From Gammaproteobacteria bacterium (GTDB lineage Bacteria > Pseudomonadota > Gammaproteobacteria > Pseudomonadales > Azotimanducaceae): DNA of 47,849 nucleotides. Below the pieces are notes generated by a model, which was not told where the DNA came from, ran no database searches, and was given only the letters and a program-made list of their open reading frames with translations. Where the stretch lies: positions 1 through 47,849 of the forward strand of contig JAPPND010000087.1 in the NCBI GenBank assembly GCA_028818795.1, written 5' to 3'. Within the stretch, counting starts at the first letter, position 1, and each line of letters opens with the position of its first letter. Both the position numbers and the translations under genes were made by a program. Below are positions 36,813-44,937 of the stretch, in pieces.

Positions 36813-36852
36813 CGGGCGACCGCGCGCCCTAGGGGCGCATTAGGGTCGCTTC
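36813..36852 (+). repeat. Dispersed GC-rich element, copy E (core hairpin)
   Basis: GGGCGACCGCGCGCCCT-AGGGGCGCATTAGGGTCGCT matches the right-end hairpin of copy B, with the last bases diverged. It separates dinJ from the convergent amidotransferase pseudogene and supplies the last codons and stop of the latter. Confidence 0.6.
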
Positions 36853-37571
36853 TCTGCTCCGACTGCCGCCGTCGATTCGAAGCACCGACAACCAAGTGGA
36901 AAGCAACTGCCGCCCCTCGGCGATGGCCGTCCGCGAATAGCTGCGGGTGTCGTCCCTGAGCTTCGGCACGCCGATGCGATGGTGGTCCAACTCGTGGACA
37001 TGGCCCACGAGCCAGTGTTCCAGGTCCCCGGGTCCGACCTCGATGTGGAACTGCAACGCCAACGTGTGGTGCTCGACCATGAAGGCCTGGTTCGCGCAAG
37101 CCGGCGTCGATGCCAACGACGGGCACCCGGCGGGCAGTTCGAACATTTCGCCGTGCCAATGCAACACCGGGCCTGCAAGATGCCGTAGCGGACTCGCTGC
37201 GCCGACATCCGTCAACGCAAGCGTCCCCCAGCCGATCTCCGGGCTCGCCATGGGCGCAACGGCGGCACCTAGGGCCCGGGCGATCAACTGGGCACCCAGG
37301 CAGATCCCCAACGTTGGCAGACCGTGTTCGATGCGATGGCGAATCACTTCGACCTCGTCGGCCAGATAGGGGAAACGGTCCACGTCGTTGACGCTGATCA
37401 GGCCCCCATGACGACCAGGAGCCGGGCTTCCCGGGCCGCGCTCACCGGTTGCCGAGGTGGGTCGAGGTAGTCGAACGACAATCCGCTGCGTGCAAGTTCC
37501 TCCCCGATCGTGCCGACGCCTACGAAACTGACATGGCGAATGACCTGGACCGGTGCGTTATTCCGGCTCAT
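36829..37571 (-). pseudogene. Class I glutamine amidotransferase-like protein, frameshifted
   Basis: The N-terminal frame starts at ATG 37571 and reads RHVSFVGVGTIGEELARSG to LLVVMG. It then ends because the C5 run at 37403-37407 (G5 on the coding strand) is one base short; G6 would continue as MGGLISVNDVDRFPYLADE. The second frame holds the nucleophile motif LGICLGAQLIARALG with its cysteine and the His-Glu pair in LQFHIEVG. The restored protein would be a GMP-synthase-like amidotransferase of unknown acceptor. The gene is bracketed by dispersed elements E and C. Confidence 0.82.
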
Positions 37572-37595
37572 CTGACGCCCCCTAGGAACACGGTC

Positions 37596-37770
37596 GTAGG
37601 GGACGACGGGCCCAGGAGTCTGCGCGCAGCAACGGCGCGCAAGCGCCGTTGATGGGCGCGGAGGCCTGGGGCGGTGGGGGCTGGGGCCAGACGGCGAGTT
37701 CGCGCCCTTGCGGGGCGCGTGCGAGCGGTCTGGCGGCGTTGTCCCTTCCCGACACACCTTTCGGGCGCGA
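37596..37770 (+). repeat. Dispersed GC-rich element, copy C
   Basis: This copy starts GTAGGGGAC and carries the same left hairpin block as copy B (CCCAGGAGTCTGCGC, GGCGCGCAAGCGCCGTTGATGGGCGCGGAG and the long G-rich GGGGCGGTGGGGGCTGGGGCCAG). It then keeps GGCGTTGTCCC but loses the terminal GTCGCCCCTACG. It ends at the stop of the convergent membrane-protein gene. Confidence 0.72.
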
Positions 37771-38391
37771 TCATCCCGGTGTCGCTCGGCCACTCTCAGC
37801 CGGCGCGGCGCGGTCTTGCGAGAATTCCCCGAAAAACAGGGGAATGAGCCACGTGATGCAGAGTGCGATCCCGACGATTACCAGACCGCGTCCCAACCAG
37901 ACCTGGTCCGTGAGGAGGTAGTTGTTGCAGAACCGGTCCGGCGAAATCAAGTACAGCCAGCCCAGTCGAAACAGCATCGCGAGAAACTCGATCTTGACCA
38001 CGCCGCGCGCAATCGGGTGCAGGCGATCCCAACTCCACCCGAGCGGGACCCCGGCTAGCAGCACCACGGATCCGTACTTCGCCATGTCTACAGCCGTGCT
38101 GGTCACGGCACCGTCCAGCCACCTCGGAATCATCCAGAACGCGATCGCGAGACTTGCCAGCAGGATCCCCGGGATGCCGCCGGCGTTCCAGGTTCGAAGG
38201 GTGGCTTCGATCTTCGGCTCGAGGCTCTTGCCGAGCACGAACCCAGCTGCGCCGAGCAGTGGGATCTGGATCAATACATGGCCGACCATCGTCGATGCCA
38301 GCGTCGACCCCAACGGCGTCGCGATGATCGCGAGCAGGACCCCGACCGCGATGAGCATCCGGCCCTCTATCCAACCGGCAAGTGCGCTCAT
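37771..38391 (-). CDS. Unrecognised integral membrane protein next to SCO
   Basis: From ATG 38391, overlapping the SCO stop as ATGA, there are 206 residues with about five to six hydrophobic helices. The first runs about 11-30; a loop SLEPKIEATLRTWNAGG follows the second; two more surround PRWLDG and GVPLGWSWDRLHP. Scattered His and Trp residues (HPIARG, WDRLHP) could be cofactor ligands, but no known motif is seen. Coupling to sco and position next to a heme-copper oxidase remnant suggest a role in oxidase assembly or electron transfer, which is inference only. Confidence 0.65.
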   Translation of the reverse strand: MSALAGWIEGRMLIAVGVLLAIIATPLGSTLASTMVGHVLIQIPLLGAAGFVLGKSLEPKIEATLRTWNAGGIPGILLASLAIAFWMIPRWLDGAVTSTAVDMAKYGSVVLLAGVPLGWSWDRLHPIARGVVKIEFLAMLFRLGWLYLISPDRFCNNYLLTDQVWLGRGLVIVGIALCITWLIPLFFGEFSQDRAAPAESGRATPG

Positions 38392-38996
38392 GCCCCTGTC
38401 CGTTTGCGGATGGCCTCGAACAGGCCGGCGCGGTCCTCGACATCCAGGATCGCAACGACACGCCCCTGCTCGACCAGGTAGAACGCGGCGTTGTGGACGA
38501 AGCCGACGCTCGGGTCGGGAAGCACGACGACGCCGAGTTCGTCGAGCGTCCGGGCAAGATCCACGTCGTTCTCGAACCGGGCGGCCCGCCAACCGGGTTC
38601 GATGGCGTGAAACCGCGCCAGGTAGTCCGCGAGCGCACGTTCGTCATCGGCGGGATCGAAGGTGATGCTGAGTATCCCAACCTGTTCTAGCAGACCGACG
38701 GCCGCGAGTTCGGTTTGCAGCATGCGAAGCTGTGCGCCCATGGCAAGGCAAACGGTCGGGCAACGCGTGTAGATCAGGTCGATGACCTGCAGTGCACGCC
38801 CGGGATTGGCGAGGGAAATCCGGGTCCCCAGGGAGTCCCTAAGCGGATAGTCCGGTAGTGGCTTGGGATTCGAAAGCGCCGCCTGGCGACGGGCACCTTC
38901 GGCGGTCCAAATGGACCCGCCGTCGGTGCCGAGGATCAGCGCCGCGCAACCCAACCCCAGGACGAGGACGGCGGCGCACGCCGACCGCCAAGGCAT
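38388..38996 (-). CDS. SCO1/SenC copper chaperone, copy 1
   Basis: SCO proteins deliver copper to, or reduce, the CuA site of cytochrome oxidase. The 202-residue protein has an N-terminal membrane anchor (about 5-24), the copper ligands Cys79 and Cys83 in YTRCPTVC, and the distal histidine in FVHNAAFYLV near residue 167. It lies one base past the end of the oxidase subunit I remnant on the same strand, implying a former cox-sco operon. Confidence 0.88.
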   Translation of the reverse strand: MPWRSACAAVLVLGLGCAALILGTDGGSIWTAEGARRQAALSNPKPLPDYPLRDSLGTRISLANPGRALQVIDLIYTRCPTVCLAMGAQLRMLQTELAAVGLLEQVGILSITFDPADDERALADYLARFHAIEPGWRAARFENDVDLARTLDELGVVVLPDPSVGFVHNAAFYLVEQGRVVAILDVEDRAGLFEAIRKRTGA

Positions 38997-38997
38997 T

Positions 38998-39895
38998 TCA
39001 GCCGGTCCGGGCGTGTCTAAGGCTCGTCAGGAAACGCACGGCGAAGACCAGCGCCGCCACGGCTATCACGGCCGCAAATACCGAGGAAGCCTGGCTGTCA
39101 GCCACCCACTCCGGCAAATGCACCGCCCAGCGCCGGGGAACCGAACCGAGCCCGCTTGCCAGGAGCCCCACCGAGAAACCCGTGCCTGCGAGGAGGTACA
39201 GGCAGGATCTCGTAGACGGCCACCAGCGCTTGGTAGATCGTGGCGTTGATGAATACGTGCCCGAAGAAGTACGTCAGGTTCTTGGTCAGCAACGCATCCA
39301 CCGCGAATTGCGGTGCGAACAGGTTGACGAGTATCAGCGCCAGCACGACGGCACCGGAGAGGATGCCGGCGATATTGACGATCAATACCATGGTTGCCGC
39401 GACGACCGTCGGCGGCGGCGCCTCGTCGTCGCTGTTGCGGAACAGCTGCGGCCAGCCAAGCGCCTTGGCGAGCGAACCGTACCTCGCCATGATCGCCCTC
39501 GCGAAGTCGAGGTAGAGCAACAGGAACCCGACGCCGATCGACAACAGTCCAAAGAGGTACGAGGCGGCGCCCGCCGGTCCCCACACGCCGGCGCTCGTGC
39601 CGGGCAGCGGGAACAGGAAGGTCCAGCCACCGGCGTAGTTCCCCAGGAAGATTCCGCCGAGAATGAGGACGACCCCAAGCAGGAAGAACGCCAGGTTCGT
39701 CCACAGGATGCCCACGGACAGGTCGACGTAGCGGCGCAGGAAGTACCAGATCACGCCGCTGGCCGCGAGCCCGGATATGCCGACCATGCCGGCGCCATGG
39801 GCGGTCATTACTTCGTAGAAGAGGTTCGGCGTCAGTTCCAGCCAAGTCGCCTGGGAGAGCCGCATGAGCAGGCCCAGAACCAGGGCGGCACCCTC
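38998..39895 (-). pseudogene. Heme-copper oxidase subunit I, core deleted and 5' end missing
   Basis: The first part, readable from about 39895 and with a possible ATG at 39865, encodes helices I-VI, including the heme-ligand region VMTAHGAGM and FFGHVFINATIYQALVAVYEILP with a CuB-ligand histidine. At about 39198-39203 homology jumps to another frame with the last helices, YLLAGTGFSVGLLASGLGSVPRRWAVHLPEW and a final membrane segment, ending at TGA 38998. By comparison with the family roughly 150-180 residues are gone, including the His-His CuB pair and both heme histidines of helix X. The 5' end is also lost at the junction with nirC. The enzyme cannot be functional. Confidence 0.8.
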
Positions 39896-39919
39896 GATCC
39901 CGCCTGGCAGGAACTGATC

Positions 39920-40573
39920 ATGGGGGTGTCGTTCGGAATCGCGCTGACGCTCGTCGTGTTCGCTGGGTCCGAACTGTTCACGGGTCACACCATGTACATG
40001 GTGTTCGGCAAGCTGAAAGGCACCACGACGTGGGGCGACCTGGGCAAAGTCTGGGTCGCGTCGTGGATCTTCAACCTGGTCGGTTCGGTCGGCTTGGCGG
40101 CGCTCTTCGTTGCCGGTGGAGGGGGCGGGCTGCTGTCGGAAGGTGCGCCGTTCCTGTTCAAGATCGCGGACTTCAAGATGAACTCCTCGATACCCGCCTT
40201 GATCGCGCGCGCGACGCTCTGCAACTGGCTGGTGTGCCTGGCGTTGTGGATGTCCGCGCGGACCAAGAGCGACGCAACGAAGGCGATCGTGATCTTCTGG
40301 TGCCTGTTCGCATTCATCGCCAGCGGCTTCGAGCACAGCGTCGCCAACATGACCCTCCTCTCGATCCCGCTGCTCACCGATCATCCGGATACGATCAGTG
40401 TCGGCGGCATGGCCCACAACCTCCTCTGGGTGACGGTCGGCAACATCATCGGCGGCAGCCTGTTCATGGGTTTCGGCTACTGGGTCGCAACCCATGGTCG
40501 CTTCGCATGGTCCAAAGCGGACCAAGACACGGCAACCGGCGAGACCGCTCCGCATCGGACCGAGTCTTCGTGA
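39920..40573 (+). pseudogene. nirC: NirC-like formate/nitrite transporter lacking its first helix
   Basis: From ATG 39920 the frame gives 217 residues closely resembling NirC: GIALTLVVFAGSELFTGHTMY, RATLCNWLVCLALWM, AFIASGFEHSVANMTLL and GGMAHNLLWVTVGNIIGG. E. coli NirC has 268 residues, and about 60, including membrane helix 1, are missing here. The homologous reading extends back to TLDPAWQE (about 39890) and then becomes the antisense of the oxidase fragment, so the 5' end was lost by deletion. An AGGA site precedes the ATG, so a truncated product is possible, but a FNT pore needs six helices. Its stop overlaps the next gene as GTGA. Confidence 0.8.
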
Positions 40574-41154
40574 CCGTCTCTCCCGCCGCCAAGACGGCTG
40601 TCCTGTTCCTCGTCATCCTCGGCGTGATCGTCGCCTCGTTCGCGTTCGCAGTCTGGCTGCACGAGGACATCGGTTCGCGGATACAGTTCCGGCTCACCAG
40701 CCACGAGGAGGAGACCCTGACGGCGACGGACCTCGGCGGTCGACACCTCATGGTGTTCTTCGGTTTCACGAACTGCCATATGATCTGCCCCACACAGATG
40801 AACAGACTCACCCAAGTGATGGCGGAACTCGACCGGACCGGTCATGGAACGCGTATCACGCCGGTGTTCATCTCCGTCGACCCGGAGCGCGACACGCCGG
40901 AGAAGGTCGCTGCCTACCTCGAGTATTTCGACGAGCGCTTCGTCGGCCTAACGGGCTCCCGCGCAGCCCTCAAGGGCGCGGCCGATTCCTTCAAGACCTT
41001 GTTCGAGGAGTTCTCGGGCGACACGACCCCAGACCACCAGATCAACCATTCGACGATCGTCTACATCGTCGATCCGTTCAGCCGGATCATCGACTATCTA
41101 CCCGGGGCGGCCGACCATCTCGCCATGGCGGCAAGGATTCGCGACCTTATCTAG
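40570..41154 (+). CDS. SCO1/SenC copper chaperone, copy 2
   Basis: The 194-residue protein has a membrane anchor (about 9-29), copper ligands Cys69 and Cys73 in FGFTNCHMICP, the SVDPERDTPE loop, and the distal histidine in INHSTIVYIVDP. It is closer to canonical SCO1 than copy 1. It starts at a GTG overlapping the nirC stop. Nothing here states its target; with the local oxidase destroyed it may serve an oxidase elsewhere. Confidence 0.92.
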   Translation: MTVSPAAKTAVLFLVILGVIVASFAFAVWLHEDIGSRIQFRLTSHEEETLTATDLGGRHLMVFFGFTNCHMICPTQMNRLTQVMAELDRTGHGTRITPVFISVDPERDTPEKVAAYLEYFDERFVGLTGSRAALKGAADSFKTLFEEFSGDTTPDHQINHSTIVYIVDPFSRIIDYLPGAADHLAMAARIRDLI

Positions 41155-41230
41155 AGGCCCCTGCGGGCGGTGGTTGGCTTCTATTCAAAGTGATACGTCC
41201 CGGCTTCATCCTGCATCGCCCTAGCTGGGC

Positions 41231-41236
41231 TATAAT
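41231..41236 (+). promoter_or_regulatory. Consensus -10 box for the TonB-dependent receptor gene
   Basis: A perfect TATAAT sits 36 bases before the receptor start. No good -35 is seen at 16-18 bp, so activation may be needed. Confidence 0.5.
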
Positions 41237-41272
41237 GCCCTTTGTCCGTTCGCAGCCTTCTGGAGCACTCCC

Positions 41273-43834
41273 TTGAAATCGTTTGCTATAGCAGTACCGA
41301 TCACACTTGCATCGCTTGCCATCACAAACGAACCGGCAATCGCCGAGGAATCCGGTGAGCAAGCATCTTCCGGCCCGATCGAAGAGGTGGTGGTCGTCGG
41401 TTCACGACGCCGCGACCGATCGGCATCCGACTCGCCCGTCCCCGTCGACGTGATCGGCGGCGACGATTTTCTCGCCCACGGCAATACCGACATGGACGAA
41501 CTGGTCGCGGCGCTGGTGCCGTCCTACAACGTCGCCCAAGAGCCCATCAGCGATGCCGCGACGTTTATTCGGCCAGCAACCCTGCGATCGCTTCCACCGG
41601 ATGCCACGCTGGTTCTCCTGAACGGCAAGCGCCGTCACCGGGCTGCCGTCATCGCGCTGCTCGGCGCCGGGATATCGGGCGGTTCGCAAGGCCCCGACCT
41701 GTCGGCCATACCGGCCATCGCCCTGGATCGCCTCGAGGTGCTCCGCGACGGCGCATCGGCTCAGTACGGGTCCGACGCCATCGCCGGGATAATGAACTTC
41801 GTGCTCAAGGAGGACGCCCAGGGAACGTTGGTGGAAGCCAAGTGGGGCCGGCACGTCGAAGGCGACGGCGATGCGATAACCATCGCCGCCAACGTCGGCC
41901 TCCCGCTGACGGATCTGGGTTTCGCGAATCTGAGCTTCGAATTCAAAGAGTCGGATCCGACCAGCCGCAGCGCCCAGCGCGGCGATGCCCAGGGATTGAT
42001 CGACGCCGGCAATACCGATGTACGGCGACCCGCAGCGCAGATCTGGGGCGCACCCCGGATCTCCGGCGACTTCAAGCTGTTCGGCAACTTCGGCCTCGAT
42101 CTCAACAACGGCAGCGAAGCCTACGCATTTGGCAACTGGGCCGAGCGGCAGGTGGAAGGCGGTTTCTACTTCCGGAATCCCCACACCCGGGGCGGCGTGT
42201 TCCGCGGTCCGGTCGTGGATGGAACGCCCACGGTCAAGGTCGCGGACCTAACCCCCGACGGCTCCGGAAACTGCCCGGTCGTGCGGATCGTGAACAACGT
42301 GCCCGATAGCGCTGCGCTCGCGTCGATCCGCTCGGACCCGAACTGCTACTCGCTGATCGAGAAGTTCCCGGGTGGCTTCACGCCGCAATTCGGCGGCTAC
42401 ATCCACGACTTGAGCATCGCGGGCGGGCTCCGCGGCACGCTTGACTCCGGCTGGTTCTACGACCTGGGCGCAACGGCGGGCCGCAGCAACGCGCAGTTCT
42501 ACATCTACAACACGATCAACCCGCAACTGCTGTGGCAGCGCAATGAGATCGACACCTACTACGAGGCCGGCGCCTACACCGAAACCGACCGGGTGCTGAA
42601 CTTCGATCTGTCGAAGCCGTTCGACGTCCAAACGTTCGGCACAATCAACGTGGCCGCCGGCCTGGAGTACCGGGACGAAACCTTCCGGATCGACAACGGC
42701 GAGCCGAACTCGTTCTACATCGACCCCAACCTCGAGCACGGCCTCGCGTCGCAGGGCTTCGGCGTCGGTTCCAACGGATTCCCAGGCTTCCAGCCTGGCG
42801 ATGCCGGCGAAAACACGGTGCGTTCCTTCGCGGCCTACCTCGACCTCGAGTCCAATGTCTCCGAGAACCTGCTTCTCGGCGGGGCGTTGCGCTACGAGAA
42901 CTACGCCGAGTACGGCAATACCCTCGACGGCAAGATCGCCGCGCGGCTCCAGATCGGCTACAACCTGGCCATCCGTGGCGCGGTCAGCACCGGTTTCCGC
43001 GTCCCTACGGCGGGCCAGGCGAACCTGCGCAACGTCACGACCGAGTTCAACATGGGCTTCCTGGCGGATATCGCAACGCTGCCGCCGACCAATCCAATCG
43101 CCCAGCAGAAGGGCGCGCAGGCGTTGACCCCGGAGGAGTCCGTGAACACGACGCTCGGCGTCGTCTTCGATGTCGGCGGCGTCGACGTGACGGTGGACTA
43201 CTACCGGATCGAGATCGAGGACCGGATCTCGTTCACGAGCCGGTTCAACCTGACGGCCGCAGACATCACCGCCCTTCTGGCCGCGGGGGTCAGCGACGCG
43301 CAGAGCTTCACGTCGGTGCGGTTCTTCTCGAACCTGCAGACCGTGGAAGCATCCGGGATCGACGTGGTGGCCACGTGGCCGTTCTCGCTGGGCGGCGGGT
43401 TGTCCAACCTGACGTTCGCCGGGAACTGGCAGAGCGTTGACTTGACCAAGTTCAATCCCGACTTCACCAGCGACAACCGGCGGCTGCAGATCGAGCAAGG
43501 CCGTCCCGATTCCCGGTTCACGCTGACCTGGACGCACAGCCAAGGCCGATGGCGCCTGATGGCGCGTGCCCGGCACTACGGCGAGTACTACGACGCCCCG
43601 ACAAACGACGGCTCGGTGGCCTTCTATCCGGATGCGAGCCTGCTGTTCGACGCCGAAGTCGCGCTCGATCCAACCGACTCCGTGACCCTGCTGTTCGGCC
43701 TGCGGAACATGTTCGACGAGTATCCGTCCACGAATCCCCACGGCGAGGTAGCAGGTCTCATCTACCCGGAGCAGTCGCCGTTCGGCTTCAACGGCGGCTT
43801 CTACTACGTCAGGGCGCAGTGGCGGACCCAGTAG
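41273..43834 (+). CDS. TonB-dependent outer-membrane receptor
   Basis: The 853-residue protein has a signal peptide (about 1-24), a TonB box-like EEVVVVG near residue 38, a plug domain with LVLLNGKRRH and LDRLEVLRDGASAQYGSDAIAGIMNFVL (to about 180), and a 22-strand-type barrel with DVTVDYYRIEIEDRISF. Start is TTG 41273 with TGGAG seven bases upstream. The protein ends RAQWRTQ instead of the aromatic terminal residue usual for barrels. Its TAG stop is formed by the first bases of dispersed element D (GTAGGGG), so the end may have been replaced. The cargo is unknown; the downstream oxygenases suggest an organic compound. Confidence 0.9.
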   Translation: MKSFAIAVPITLASLAITNEPAIAEESGEQASSGPIEEVVVVGSRRRDRSASDSPVPVDVIGGDDFLAHGNTDMDELVAALVPSYNVAQEPISDAATFIRPATLRSLPPDATLVLLNGKRRHRAAVIALLGAGISGGSQGPDLSAIPAIALDRLEVLRDGASAQYGSDAIAGIMNFVLKEDAQGTLVEAKWGRHVEGDGDAITIAANVGLPLTDLGFANLSFEFKESDPTSRSAQRGDAQGLIDAGNTDVRRPAAQIWGAPRISGDFKLFGNFGLDLNNGSEAYAFGNWAERQVEGGFYFRNPHTRGGVFRGPVVDGTPTVKVADLTPDGSGNCPVVRIVNNVPDSAALASIRSDPNCYSLIEKFPGGFTPQFGGYIHDLSIAGGLRGTLDSGWFYDLGATAGRSNAQFYIYNTINPQLLWQRNEIDTYYEAGAYTETDRVLNFDLSKPFDVQTFGTINVAAGLEYRDETFRIDNGEPNSFYIDPNLEHGLASQGFGVGSNGFPGFQPGDAGENTVRSFAAYLDLESNVSENLLLGGALRYENYAEYGNTLDGKIAARLQIGYNLAIRGAVSTGFRVPTAGQANLRNVTTEFNMGFLADIATLPPTNPIAQQKGAQALTPEESVNTTLGVVFDVGGVDVTVDYYRIEIEDRISFTSRFNLTAADITALLAAGVSDAQSFTSVRFFSNLQTVEASGIDVVATWPFSLGGGLSNLTFAGNWQSVDLTKFNPDFTSDNRRLQIEQGRPDSRFTLTWTHSQGRWRLMARARHYGEYYDAPTNDGSVAFYPDASLLFDAEVALDPTDSVTLLFGLRNMFDEYPSTNPHGEVAGLIYPEQSPFGFNGGFYYVRAQWRTQ

Positions 43835-43912
43835 GGGACGGGCTTGTCCCGTCCCGTTGTTCGGGAAGCCAACGCGGGCCGCACGGACGGGCGCGTTAAG
43901 GTCGCCCCTACG
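43831..43912 (+). repeat. Dispersed GC-rich element, copy D (short, both ends present)
   Basis: The 82-bp copy begins GTAGGGGACGGG and ends GTCGCCCCTACG, with TTGTCCCGTCCCG and GGGCGCGTTAAGG between; it lacks the left hairpin block of copies B and C. Its first bases provide the stop codon of the TonB-dependent receptor. Confidence 0.75.
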
Positions 43913-43990
43913 GCGCGAGACAAACGACGCCCGGTGACCTCGGTCCCGGGCGTCGTTACTATCGGGGTACCCGTTCGCCACGAGGCGCCT

Positions 43991-44788
43991 ATGCCCCTTG
44001 TCGCTGATGTCCGCTACCTGAACGCCGAGTGGCGTGACCGCACCGAGATTCCGGTAGTCGGTGACCGCGACAGCCGGCGAGCCAACACCGCCAAACACGC
44101 CGTCGAAATTCACGACGCCCGGGGCGGTCTCGCCAACGGCGAGCTGACCCTCGACGTCAACGGATTCGCCCTACTTCGCCACGCCTCGGCCGTTCGCGAT
44201 TTCCGCGACGACGAGGAAGTACGTCGCACCTACTACCCGGAAATGGTCACTCTCGCCAAGCGCACGACAGGTGCGCGGGAAGTCGTCATCACCCAGCACG
44301 TCGTGCGCACCGAGGATACGTCGGACTTCAACCGGGCCTACGCGCGTTTCCTGCACTGCGACTACACGCTCGACGATCCCCGGGGACTGGCCGAGCGCGC
44401 GTTGGCGAGGCGCGATCTCGACAGCAGCGACTATGCGACGAGCGAATTCGCCTGGTTCAACAGCTGGCAACCGTTCGACCATTCCGTCGAGCGGAACCCG
44501 CTGGCCGTGGTCGATGCCAGCACCGTGAACGCCGAGGACGTCCTCGACTACCACTACACGGGATATGGCCAGAAGGGAAAGTCGGCGATGCCGCTTTGCG
44601 ACCCCGACCATCGTTTCTACTACGTCCGGGGAATGAAGACCGACGAACTGCTGTTGATCAAGCAATTGGACACGCGGCAAGGCCAGTCCAAGGTCTGCCC
44701 GCACACGTCGTTCGACGATCCCGGCTCTCCCGACGACGCCCCACCGAGACGCAGCATTGAAGTCCGGATGATGGCGGTATTTGGGTGA
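43991..44788 (+). CDS. CmcJ/NvfI-family oxidoreductase-like protein
   Basis: The 265-residue protein has the pattern of the CmcJ/AsaB/NvfI group: an N-terminal LVADVRYLNA start, NGFALLRHASAVRDF, VITQHVVRT, and the end FYYVRGMKTDELLLIKQLDT followed by CPHTSFDDP. CmcJ takes part in cephamycin 7-alpha-methoxylation, and NvfI, a fungal relative, is an Fe(II)/2-oxoglutarate enzyme. The conserved CPHTSFDDP histidines and aspartates suggest oxygenase chemistry here. Substrate unknown. Its start at ATG 43991 follows element D, and it precedes the PhyH-like oxygenase in the same direction. Confidence 0.8.
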   Translation: MPLVADVRYLNAEWRDRTEIPVVGDRDSRRANTAKHAVEIHDARGGLANGELTLDVNGFALLRHASAVRDFRDDEEVRRTYYPEMVTLAKRTTGAREVVITQHVVRTEDTSDFNRAYARFLHCDYTLDDPRGLAERALARRDLDSSDYATSEFAWFNSWQPFDHSVERNPLAVVDASTVNAEDVLDYHYTGYGQKGKSAMPLCDPDHRFYYVRGMKTDELLLIKQLDTRQGQSKVCPHTSFDDPGSPDDAPPRRSIEVRMMAVFG

Positions 44789-44937
44789 TCTTCCTGAACG
44801 GGACATCGCGTCATCCGTGTCGTTCGGCTCTTGGTCGTGCTAGGTTGATCGGCTAGTTCCCCGCCGCCCGGACATCCCACTCGCGGGTGCCCGGTTCGCC
44901 TACCCGGAGTCCGGCGGTCAAGACGGCCTCGACAACG

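Noticed and set aside
38858-39885. Long plus-strand extension upstream of nirC
   Set aside because: It is antisense to sco and the oxidase remnant; only the part from about 39890 has NirC homology.
42248-44113. A 621-codon open frame on the minus strand
   Set aside because: It is antisense to the TonB-dependent receptor, lacks any recognisable domain, and reflects high GC with few stops.
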